Shown here piece after piece: positions 6,444 through 12,989 of a stretch of 14,094 nt of DNA (positions are counted from its first letter, which is position 1; the number at the start of each line of letters is the position of its first letter). Where the stretch lies: the NCBI GenBank assembly GCA_018901375.1, contig JAHIEP010000048.1, positions 1 through 14,094 of the forward strand. The letters are read 5' to 3'. The translations under genes and the position numbers were made by a program. Source of the DNA: Nanobdellota archaeon (GTDB lineage: Archaea > Nanobdellota > Nanobdellia > Pacearchaeales > GW2011-AR1). The notes beneath the pieces were generated by a model, which saw only the letters and a list, made by a program, of their open reading frames with translations, did not search any database and was not told the DNA's origin.

Positions 6444-6444
6444 T

Positions 6445-8184
6445 ATGAACCGTAAACAACTAATAAAAAAATACATCGAATTCTTCAAGTCGAGAGACCA
6501 TTCCCAAATCCAGAACTTATCACTAATCCCAGAGAACAATCCCACAGTCCTCTTCACAACCGCCGGCATGCATCCCCTTGTCCCCTTCCTACTAGGCGAG
6601 CCACACCCTCAAGGAAAAAGATTAGTCAACGTCCAAAGATGCATCAGAACCGGAGACATCGATGAAGTCGGAGACACAACCCATCACACCTTCTTCGAAA
6701 TGCTCGGTAACTGGTCTTTAGGCGACTACTTCAAAGAAGACGCAATAAAAATGACCTTCAAATTCCACACAAAAATCCTAGAAATTCCAATAGAAAGATA
6801 TGCCGTAACCTGCTTCGGCGGAAACAAAAATGCACCGAAAGATGAAGAATCAGCGAAAGTTTGGCAATCAATCGGAATCCCAAAAGAAAGAATCGCATTC
6901 CTTGAAGATAATTGGTGGGAAACGACAGGGGTAGGACCATGCGGACCAGACACAGAAATGTTCTTTTGGAAAGACAACTCGATACCAGCACCAAAAACAT
7001 TCGACCCCGAAAACGAGAACTGGGTAGAAATCGGAAACGACGTCCTAATGCAATATCAAAAAGACAAAGAAGGAAATTACAATTTAGCAAAACAAAAAAA
7101 CATCGATTTCGGCGGCGGCGTCGAAAGAACAATTACAATCTTAAATGGATTGGAAGACAACTACCTGGCAGACATCTGGCAACCAATCATAAAACAAATA
7201 GAAAAGCTTTCAAAAAAAACATATCAAGGAAACGAAAAAGAAATGCGAATCATCGCCGACCATATCAAAGCCGCAGTTTTCATAATCGCCGACGGAGTCA
7301 CTCCAAGCAACACCGAGCAAGGATACATCTTAAGAAGATTAATCAGGAGAGCAATCAGATACGCAAAAAATCTTGACATTCCAAAAGATGCAGACCTAAC
7401 AACACCACTAGTAAAAGAAATTCTAAAAATTTACGACGACTATCAACACCTTCAAACAAACAAACAAACAATAATAGATGAATTAAACAAAGAAGAAGAA
7501 GCATTCGAAAAAACCCTAGAAAAAGGATTAAGAGTCTTCAATAAAAACTCAGACAAAGACATAGACGGCAAAACAGCCTTTCTACTTTTCCAATCGTACG
7601 GTTTCCCAATTGAAATGACAATGGAATTAGCAAAAGAAAAAAACATACAAGTGGATAGAAAAGATTTTGAAAAAGAATTCGATAACCACCAAACCCTCTC
7701 AAGAACAGCATCCGCCGGAAAATTCAAGTCAGGCCTAGCAGACAATTCTGAAGCCACAACAAAACTCCACACCGCCTGCCATTTGTTAAACCAAGCCCTA
7801 AGAGTCGTCCTAAAAAACCCTAACATCTTTCAGAAAGGAGCAAACATAACAGCCGAAAGACTAAGATTCGATTTCAACCTAGATAGAAAACTAACATCAG
7901 AAGAAAAGCAACAAATTGGAGATTTAATCAACAAAAAAATTCAAGAAGCAATTCCAGTAGAACTCCAAGAACTAACAACCAAAGAAGCGAAAACCCAAGG
8001 CGCACAAGGAATCTTCGACGACAAATACGGAGATAAAGTAAAAGTCTACACAATCGGAAACTTCTCCAAAGAAATCTGCGCCGGCCCACACGTAAAAAAT
8101 ACTTCAGAACTCGGCAACTTCAAAATCACAAAAGAAGAATCAAGCGGATCAGGCGTCCGAAGAATCAAAGCAATATTGGAATAA
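6445..8184 (+). CDS. alaS: Alanyl-tRNA synthetase, short bacterial-type form
   Basis: Class II synthetase charging tRNA-Ala. The catalytic core is complete: FTTAGMHPLVPFLLG (37-51), VNVQRCIRTGDIDEVG (61-76), the HTFFEMLGNWSLGDYF block (81-96), GVGPCGPDTEMF (162-173) and motif 3 FGGGVERT (222-229). Helical tRNA recognition follows, to about 420. The editing domain has both zinc/editing motifs, HTACH (442-446) and CAGPH (545-549), and the protein ends at [12 protein letters not shown]. Full-length AlaRS is about 870 aa; at 579 aa this lacks the C-Ala domain, as in some CPR and DPANN forms. The sequence style is bacterial, implying transfer or shared descent with CPR bacteria. A diverged copy of its last 124 bp lies at 8850-8973. 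It is flanked on both sides by nucleotidyltransferase modules. Confidence 0.95.
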   Translation: MNRKQLIKKYIEFFKSRDHSQIQNLSLIPENNPTVLFTTAGMHPLVPFLLGEPHPQGKRLVNVQRCIRTGDIDEVGDTTHHTFFEMLGNWSLGDYFKEDAIKMTFKFHTKILEIPIERYAVTCFGGNKNAPKDEESAKVWQSIGIPKERIAFLEDNWWETTGVGPCGPDTEMFFWKDNSIPAPKTFDPENENWVEIGNDVLMQYQKDKEGNYNLAKQKNIDFGGGVERTITILNGLEDNYLADIWQPIIKQIEKLSKKTYQGNEKEMRIIADHIKAAVFIIADGVTPSNTEQGYILRRLIRRAIRYAKNLDIPKDADLTTPLVKEILKIYDDYQHLQTNKQTIIDELNKEEEAFEKTLEKGLRVFNKNSDKDIDGKTAFLLFQSYGFPIEMTMELAKEKNIQVDRKDFEKEFDNHQTLSRTASAGKFKSGLADNSEATTKLHTACHLLNQALRVVLKNPNIFQKGANITAERLRFDFNLDRKLTSEEKQQIGDLINKKIQEAIPVELQELTTKEAKTQGAQGIFDDKYGDKVKVYTIGNFSKEICAGPHVKNTSELGNFKITKEESSGSGVRRIKAILE

Positions 8185-8193
8185 CTAAAATAA

Positions 8194-8523
8194 TTACAAG
8201 TCTATTTTCTCAATCTTCTCCCTCAAACCTTTAAGATAATTTTCAACAACATCCCAAACCCTTTCATTATCAACTTTAAAATATCCATGAATAAAAACAT
8301 CTCTCGCACCAGCAATATTCCTCCACTCAATCTCAGGATATTTTTCTCTAGTCTCTTCAGAAATATTTTTAACAGCCTCGCCAATTATCTCCAATTCCCT
8401 AACAACAGCACTCTGAGTTTTTTTATCTCCCATAAAATCCTCTTTAGAAAATCCCTTAACAAATTCCATAATATTAGAAATACTCTCTAGAATATCTTTC
8501 AAATACATATTCTCCTTCCTCAT
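8194..8523 (-). CDS. hepT: HEPN toxin, HepT/DUF86 family
   Basis: A 109-aa helical HEPN-domain protein. The catalytic RX4HXY motif is intact: Arg74, His79 and Tyr81 in RDVFIHGY. Known for the family: HepT-type proteins are RNases held inactive by the partner MNT, which in studied cases adds AMP groups to the motif tyrosine. The ATG at 8523 overlaps the antitoxin stop as ATGA, the normal order (MNT first, HEPN second) for this pair. It converges on alaS with only 9 bp between the stops. The length is normal and no inactivating change is seen. Confidence 0.9.
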   Translation of the reverse strand: MRKENMYLKDILESISNIMEFVKGFSKEDFMGDKKTQSAVVRELEIIGEAVKNISEETREKYPEIEWRNIAGARDVFIHGYFKVDNERVWDVVENYLKGLREKIEKIDL

Positions 8524-8813
8524 ATTATCCGAACCTCTTCGCCCAAAATCTCCTTCCTAAGCTCAGGTCTTATCGACTTATACTCCACCAAATCTACCTT
8601 CCTACCTAACACATCTTCCAACTCAAACTTAATTCCTATAACTCCATACAAATTAATTCTTTCAGGTATCTCAACCAAAATATCAATATCACTAGAAGCC
8701 TTCTCCTCACCGCGAACAAAACTCCCAAACACCCCAGCCTTTTTAATTCCATATTTTTTCAAAGCCCGAGCTATTTTCAATTTTAACTTTTTCACATTAT
8801 TGCTTTCTACCAT
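8520..8813 (-). CDS. mntA: MNT-domain antitoxin (minimal nucleotidyltransferase)
   Basis: A 97-aa nucleotidyltransferase, partner of the HEPN protein downstream. The active-site signature GSFVRGE (30-36) and the acidic pair Asp42 and Asp44 in SDIDILVE are intact, with a third acidic residue in KVDLVE (Asp74). Known for the family: it neutralises HepT by AMPylation. ATG 8813 is chosen over GTG 8819 because the TATA box is 25 bp before the ATG. Its promoter lies directly beside the left end of the alaS fragment at 8850. Confidence 0.9.
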   Translation of the reverse strand: MVESNNVKKLKLKIARALKKYGIKKAGVFGSFVRGEEKASSDIDILVEIPERINLYGVIGIKFELEDVLGRKVDLVEYKSIRPELRKEILGEEVRII

Positions 8814-8833
8814 AACCACTCAAATAAAAGAAG

Positions 8834-8843
8834 TTATTTAAAA
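8834..8843 (-). promoter_or_regulatory. TATA box of the MNT-HEPN operon
   Basis: The minus strand reads TTTTAAATAA, centred about 25 bp before the ATG at 8813 and only 7 bp from the alaS-like fragment. Confidence 0.6.
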
Positions 8844-8849
8844 TTATCT

Positions 8850-8973
8850 CTTCTCCAAAGAAATCTGCGCCGGTCCACACGTCCAAAACCTCTCCGAACT
8901 CGGACACTTCAAAATCATAAAAGAGGAATCAAGCGACTCAGGCGTCCGAAGAATCAAAGCAATTTTAGAGTAA
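8850..8973 (+). pseudogene. Duplicated 3' end of alaS (fragment)
   Basis: The segment aligns without gaps to the last 124 bp of alaS (8061-8184), including the stop codon. By hand count 107 of 124 bases match (86%). The conceptual 40-residue product keeps the CAGPH editing motif and [10 protein letters not shown], with about six amino-acid changes and otherwise mostly silent differences. The reading frame is open but no start or promoter precedes it, so it is a remnant. Silent changes dominate, so it diverged mainly under selection, which suggests it came from a functional relative or was once the native gene end. Confidence 0.88.
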
Positions 8974-9009
8974 AAACATATATCCCAAACAACACACTTC
9001 CCAAAACCC

Positions 9010-9093
9010 CTAACACCTAACCCCCAACACCTAACCCCTAACACCTAACACCTAATATCTAACACCTAATATCTAACACCTAATAGCTAACGC
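9010..9093. repeat. Heptamer array, twelve units, overlapping the DUF1003 gene end
   Basis: Twelve contiguous units, mainly CTAACAC and CTAATAT. The TAG of the unit at 9087 is the stop codon of the DUF1003 gene. It is the longest array of this family in the window. Between it and the alaS fragment (8974-9009) nothing recognisable is seen. Confidence 0.92.
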
Positions 9094-9488
9094 CTAGCCT
9101 TCCCAATCCTTTCCAACTTCTCCAAAATCTCAACAATCCCCTTCTCTGCCTTCCTATTCACCTTATAATCATACTCAGCCTTCATCCTATCCTTCTGTGC
9201 CTGCCTATTCTGACTCATCAAAATCACCGGAGCCTGAATCGCCGCCAAACACGACAAAATTAAATTCAAAAGAATAAATGGATAAATATCAACCTGCCCA
9301 CCAGCGACGTACTTCAAAACAAAAACTCCATTCGTCGCTATCCAAATCCCAAGAAAAACGAAAAACGAAATTATAAAAGTCCAACTCCCCGCCCACTTCG
9401 CAATCCCATCCGCAGCTATCTGCCCAAACGACCGCTCCCCACGAATAGACCGATAAACAGAACCATTCTTAACATCACCCTTTTTCAT
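9087..9488 (-). CDS. DUF1003 family membrane protein
   Basis: A 133-aa protein with the DUF1003 pattern: an amphipathic start with FGQIAADGIAKWAGSWTF, two transmembrane helices (about residues 36-54 and 68-92, the second containing YPFILLNLILS), then the hallmark QAPVILMSQNRQ followed by a basic cytoplasmic helix. No enzymatic function is established for the family. ATG 9488 is preferred to TTG 9503 because the TATA box is 25 bp before the ATG. Its final codon and stop lie within a heptamer array, so the C-terminal residues differ in origin from the rest. Confidence 0.88.
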   Translation of the reverse strand: MKKGDVKNGSVYRSIRGERSFGQIAADGIAKWAGSWTFIISFFVFLGIWIATNGVFVLKYVAGGQVDIYPFILLNLILSCLAAIQAPVILMSQNRQAQKDRMKAEYDYKVNRKAEKGIVEILEKLERIGKARR

Positions 9489-9508
9489 AAAATACAGTAT
9501 CAATTATA

Positions 9509-9518
9509 CTTTATATAA
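9509..9518 (-). promoter_or_regulatory. TATA box of the DUF1003 gene
   Basis: The minus strand reads TTATATAAAG, a near-ideal archaeal TATA box, centred about 25 bp before the ATG at 9488. Confidence 0.7.
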
Positions 9519-9560
9519 TTATCTCACAACAAAGCTTAAAGAATAAACCTACAAAACAAA

Positions 9561-9600
9561 AGTCCATGTAAGTCCATCAAAGTCCATGTAAGTCCGTTCA
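9561..9600. repeat. Decamer array, four units (AGTCCATGTA)
   Basis: Units AGTCCATGTA, AGTCCATCAA, AGTCCATGTA, AGTCCGTTCA in exact phase. It lies in the gap between the leuS stop and the DUF1003 promoter; the rest of that gap shows no supported gene. Confidence 0.88.
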
Positions 9601-9707
9601 TAAAAAACTCACTAAGCCAAGTCCACCAACAAAACAAAATTAGCATGCCCCAACCAAATTTAAAAATAAATAGATAAGGGTAACATGTCATCCATATTCC
9701 ATTTTTC

Positions 9708-12700
9708 CTATTTGCAAACATAAATCGCAGGCTTCCCAGGTTTAGCCCTCTTAGCCACATTCTCCGGATCAATCTTCTCAGAATTACTAACCGAAAAAAC
9801 CGTGACCTTCTTCCCCACTTCCTCAGAAATCTTCGAACCGTCAATCTTAGAAACCTCAAAAGGCATAGCATAAACATAAACAGCCTCGGTATTATCCGAA
9901 ACAACTTTCTTAATCCTCTCAATAACCCCCTCATTCAAACTAACACCTAACTCCTTACGCCTAACACCTATCTTACTCTCATCAACCTTAGACCAAGAAG
10001 CCAAAGAAACAAAGTCCCTATTTCCTATTACCTGCTTCCTATTCCCTCGAAGAACTTCAAAAAGTTCTTCGCACACATGCGGACAAAACGGCACCAACAA
10101 TTTCAAAGCCTTCTCCCGACTCTCCTTACTAACCCTATCCTGCTTCCCCAAAAAATTAAACAACTCCTTCAACTTAATCGTAACCGCCCGCAACTCCATC
10201 TTCTCAATTCCCTCGCCAACATCCCGAATAGCCAAATTCACCCTCGACAAAACCTCCGCCGAATCCTCAAACCCATCCCCCATATCCTTAACTTCATTAC
10301 TCGCAAAAAATTCATATACCTTCCTAACAAATCTCTGCGACCCAGCAATTTCCTTATCACTCCAATTAAATCCCTTATCGGGCGCAGCCATCGACAACAA
10401 AAAATACCGAGTCGTATCAACCCCATACTTCGCCATCGTCTCCAACGGCTCAACCACATTCCCTTTCGACTTGCTCATCTTCTCACCTTTCTCATCGTTA
10501 ATCATACCCTGATGAAACAATCGAACAGCCGGTTCATCAAAATCAATCAATCCCAAATCTCTCAAGAACTTTACATAAAACCTAGAATAAATCAAATGCA
10601 TACAAGCATGCTCAGCCCCACCGACGTAAAAATCAACCGGACACCAATACTTAACCTTCGCCTTATCAAAAATCTCCTTATCATTATGCGCATCACAAAA
10701 CCTCATCATATACCAAGACGAATTCACAAACGTATCCATCGTATCACTTTCCCGACGAGCCTCCCCCCCACACTTCGGACACTTAACATTCAACCAATCC
10801 TCCGCACTCTCCAACGGATTCCCCTCCCCAAACTTAACCTCCTTCGGCAACCTAACCGGCAAGTCTTTTTCAGCGACGGGAACAACCCCACACTCCGAAC
10901 AATGCACAACCGGAATCGGCGTCCCCCAATATCTCTGACGACTAATCCCCCAATCCCGCAATTTAAAATTCACAACCCTCCGCCCAACACCCTTCTCAAT
11001 CAACCAATCCGAAATCTTCTCCTTCGCCTCAACACTATCCAAACCATCAAACTCCCCAGAATTAATCAACTTCCCAACACCAGTAAAAGCCTCGTCTAAT
11101 CTGTGTTTATCTGTGTTTATCTGTGTGCCATTTTCTTCATCCGCCACAACTTCCTTAATCGAAATCCCATATTTTTTAGCAAACTCAAAATCCCGAGCAT
11201 CATGCGCCGGAACCGCCATCACCATCCCAGCACCATAATCCGCAACAACAAAATTCCCAATCCAAACCGGAACCCTCTCCCCCGTCGCTGGATTCACAGC
11301 ATAAGACCCACTAAAAACCCCCTCCTTCTCCAAATTAGAAACATCCTTCTCGCTCACACTATTAATCCTAGACAAAAATTTCTCAACCTTCCCCCTCTGC
11401 TCCTCAATAACCAACTCATCCAACCGAGAATGCTGTGCCGACACAACCATAAACGTAACCCCAAAAATCGTATCCGGCCGAGTCGTAAAAATCTTCCAAA
11501 CCTTCCCCTGTCCGCGAGAGTCCGCGAGAGTCCGCGGTTCAATAATCTCATCAAGCAACTCAGGAAATTCCTCAGTCCCCATATCTCCCTGGGTAAAATG
11601 CCCATGCTCTTTAAGTTCCACAATCTTACAACCCAACGCATCCCTAAATATAACCGCGCTCTTCTTTCCATCTTCTTCTTCATCATCGGAAGAAAATATC
11701 ACAATATTGCCAACTCTCTTCCCAATATCTTTATCAATTTCATAATCATAAAATCCCTTCTCTGCTCCTCCAGATTCAGCAATTTTCCAAGGCGCAACCA
11801 AAATTAATTTCTTCACCTTTTTCTTGGCCTCCCTTAACCATCTAACCAAAAAAGAACAACCACAACTGTGGCCAATCAAAACACTATTCTCATTAACATC
11901 AACCTTCTTATCAAATTCCTTTTTCCAATCATCATAGCGAGCTTTCCATGGAACAGGCATCATTGGAACTTCAACAGCAATCTCACTCTCTTTTAAATTT
12001 TTTCTAATCCAAGGAATCCAATGTTTGTCATAAGTTCTAGTTTCTGGATTCAAAGATTTCTCCTCATCCCCGGGACATCCATGCACAATCACAACATTTC
12101 CAATCCCCAATCCGCGTGAATCCGCGTGAATCCGCGAACCATTTTCCCCTTCCCCTTTGCCACCCAACTCATCCGAAACCCCGAAACCCCGAAACCCCGA
12201 AACCCCAGATTGATTTTCTATCAAAAAATCAATCTCCGTCCCATGCGACTTCCCAATCCAATTCCTCTGCATAGCCTTAGTCTTCTCCGGCCAATTCATA
12301 TTATCAAGATTCGAATACAACTCATCCGCATAATCAGTAATCCTAAAAAACCATTGCTTCAATTGCTTCATCTCAACTTTAGTCCCACACAAATCACAGC
12401 TCCCACTCTGCGCCTGCTCATTCGCCAAAACCGTATTGCACTTCGAACACCAATTCACAGCCGAAACTTTCTGATACGCCAACCCCTTCTCCAACATCTT
12501 CAAAAAAATCCACTGGTCCCACTTATAATAATCCGGCGACGCCGTAGAAACCATCCTCGACCAATCATAACTCAAACCAAGCCCCTTCTGCTGCTTCATA
12601 AAATTCGGAATATTAGTATTAGTATAATCTGCAGGATGCGTCCCAACCTTAATCGCCGCATTCTCCGCCGGCAAACCCAAAGAATCATAACCAACCGGAT

Positions 12701-12947
12701 GCAAAACATTAAATCCCTGCATCATCTTAAACCGCGCAATAACATCCCCAATCACAAAATTAAAAGCATGCCCCATATGCAACCCCTCCCCCGACGGATA
12801 AGCAAACATCTCCAAAACATAATAAGGACCCTTCCCGGCTCCCGGCTCCCGGCTCCCGGCTCCCGGAGTTTTCGCCTCAAAAACTCCCTCAGCCGCCCAT
12901 CTATCCTGCCACTTCTTCTCAATCCCAGCAAAATCAATTTCTTCCAT
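9708..12947 (-). CDS. leuS: Leucyl-tRNA synthetase with an inserted alpha/beta-hydrolase domain
   Basis: Class I synthetase charging tRNA-Leu, of bacterial type. The HIGH motif is HMGH (57-60) and KMSKS is at 823-827. Zinc-type cysteines are at 167/170/184/187 and 683/686/723/726. The editing domain keeps TTRPDT (488-493) and HDARD (582-586). At 1079 aa it exceeds the usual bacterial length (about 860), mainly because of an insert at about 246-481. The insert contains a complete RBBP9/YdeN-like serine hydrolase: VVIVHGCPG (285-293), nucleophile GHSCG with Ser361, SSDDE (419-423) and HGHF (448-451). Seven short tandem-repeat arrays are read in frame. ATG 12947 follows a TATA box by 25 bp. The core is intact, so aminoacylation is very likely; the hydrolase's role is unknown. 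Confidence 0.95.
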   Translation of the reverse strand: MEEIDFAGIEKKWQDRWAAEGVFEAKTPGAGSREPGAGKGPYYVLEMFAYPSGEGLHMGHAFNFVIGDVIARFKMMQGFNVLHPVGYDSLGLPAENAAIKVGTHPADYTNTNIPNFMKQQKGLGLSYDWSRMVSTASPDYYKWDQWIFLKMLEKGLAYQKVSAVNWCSKCNTVLANEQAQSGSCDLCGTKVEMKQLKQWFFRITDYADELYSNLDNMNWPEKTKAMQRNWIGKSHGTEIDFLIENQSGVSGFRGFGVSDELGGKGEGENGSRIHADSRGLGIGNVVIVHGCPGDEEKSLNPETRTYDKHWIPWIRKNLKESEIAVEVPMMPVPWKARYDDWKKEFDKKVDVNENSVLIGHSCGCSFLVRWLREAKKKVKKLILVAPWKIAESGGAEKGFYDYEIDKDIGKRVGNIVIFSSDDEEEDGKKSAVIFRDALGCKIVELKEHGHFTQGDMGTEEFPELLDEIIEPRTLADSRGQGKVWKIFTTRPDTIFGVTFMVVSAQHSRLDELVIEEQRGKVEKFLSRINSVSEKDVSNLEKEGVFSGSYAVNPATGERVPVWIGNFVVADYGAGMVMAVPAHDARDFEFAKKYGISIKEVVADEENGTQINTDKHRLDEAFTGVGKLINSGEFDGLDSVEAKEKISDWLIEKGVGRRVVNFKLRDWGISRQRYWGTPIPVVHCSECGVVPVAEKDLPVRLPKEVKFGEGNPLESAEDWLNVKCPKCGGEARRESDTMDTFVNSSWYMMRFCDAHNDKEIFDKAKVKYWCPVDFYVGGAEHACMHLIYSRFYVKFLRDLGLIDFDEPAVRLFHQGMINDEKGEKMSKSKGNVVEPLETMAKYGVDTTRYFLLSMAAPDKGFNWSDKEIAGSQRFVRKVYEFFASNEVKDMGDGFEDSAEVLSRVNLAIRDVGEGIEKMELRAVTIKLKELFNFLGKQDRVSKESREKALKLLVPFCPHVCEELFEVLRGNRKQVIGNRDFVSLASWSKVDESKIGVRRKELGVSLNEGVIERIKKVVSDNTEAVYVYAMPFEVSKIDGSKISEEVGKKVTVFSVSNSEKIDPENVAKRAKPGKPAIYVCK
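9940..9974 (-). repeat. In-frame heptamer array in the leuS C-terminal region
   Basis: Units CTAACAC, CTAACTC, CTTACGC, CTAACAC, CTATCTT encode about residues 992-1003 (KIGVRRKELGVS). The unit whose TAG would be in frame (9954-9956) reads AAG, giving Lys998. Confidence 0.85.
10017..10044 (-). repeat. In-frame heptamer array in the leuS anticodon-binding domain
   Basis: Units CCTATTT, CCTATTA, CCTGCTT, CCTATTC encode about residues 968-977 (GNRKQVIGNR). The unit whose TAG would be in frame carries CAG instead (Gln972). Confidence 0.85.
10048..10071. repeat. Perfect 10-bp inverted repeat within leuS
   Basis: CGAAGAACTT and AAGTTCTTCG are separated by CAAA. It encodes part of the EELFEVLR helix and directly abuts the heptamer array at 10017-10044. 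Confidence 0.6.
11101..11130 (-). repeat. In-frame decamer array in the leuS editing domain
   Basis: Three units, CTGTGTTTAT twice and CTGTGTGCCA, encode about residues 607-616 (GTQINTDKHR) shortly after the HDARD editing motif. Confidence 0.88.
11511..11540 (-). repeat. Decamer array at the downstream border of the hydrolase insert
   Basis: TCCGCGAGAG twice and TCCGCGGTTC, encoding about residues 471-479 (PRTLADSRG). It is separated by exactly 600 bp from the matching array at 12111-12140. Confidence 0.9.
11541..12110 (-). other. Hydrolase-encoding insert within leuS
   Basis: The 570 bp encode about residues 280-469 of LeuRS, which form one complete RBBP9/YdeN-like alpha/beta hydrolase with Ser361, an acidic residue near 421-422 and His450. 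It replaces the short hairpin that in ordinary LeuRS links the end of the catalytic domain to the TTRPDT strand. Decamer triplets lie immediately on both sides. The hydrolase's own N- and C-terminal strands coincide with the repeat borders, so the whole domain seems to have moved as a unit. Confidence 0.85.
12111..12140 (-). repeat. Decamer array at the upstream border of the hydrolase insert
   Basis: TCCGCGTGAA twice and TCCGCGAACC, encoding about residues 271-279 (SRIHADSRG). It shares the ADSRG product and unit phase with the array at 11511-11540. Confidence 0.9.
12173..12204 (-). repeat. In-frame octamer array in leuS
   Basis: Four copies of CCGAAACC (period 8) encode about residues 248-258 (VSGFRGFGVS), in the linker before the hydrolase insert. 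Confidence 0.9.
12834..12866 (-). repeat. In-frame heptamer array near the leuS start
   Basis: Four copies of CCCGGCT plus a partial copy encode about residues 28-38 (PGAGSREPGAG), between the first helix and the strand before the HIGH motif. It is far more GC-rich than its surroundings. Confidence 0.9.
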
Positions 12948-12967
12948 ATCAAAATCTACAAATCAAA

Positions 12968-12977
12968 CTTTTAAAAC
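12968..12977 (-). promoter_or_regulatory. TATA box of leuS
   Basis: The minus strand reads GTTTTAAAAG, centred about 25 bp before the ATG at 12947. Confidence 0.65.
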
Positions 12978-12989
12978 ATTACCACAAAC

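Noticed and set aside
6758..7132. Arg/Phe-rich minus-strand frame within alaS, and the plus-strand shadow at 6912-7376
   Set aside because: Both are shadows of alaS codons without any recognisable domain.
8844..9044. 66-aa minus-strand frame beginning with Gly/Trp-rich repeats
   Set aside because: It is made of translated heptamer repeat followed by the antisense of the duplicated alaS end.
9536..9934. Minus-strand frame downstream of and overlapping the leuS end, with a Trp/Phe-rich C-terminal part
   Set aside because: Its left part is antisense-frame leuS and its end is translated decamer array. A shorter membrane-like ORF from ATG 9646 has no TATA box at the expected spacing.
10077..11099. 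340-aa plus-strand open frame opposite leuS
   Set aside because: It is antisense to a well-conserved synthetase, is rich in Arg, Asn, Pro and Leu with no domain pattern, and results from the strand bias that removes stops on the opposite strand. The same holds for the frames at 11103-11807 and 12126-12974.
9708..12947. LeuRS plus hydrolase as a sequencing chimera
   Set aside because: The frame is continuous across both borders, strand base bias is the same inside and outside the insert, and the hydrolase has no start codon or promoter of its own. Read data would still be needed for proof.
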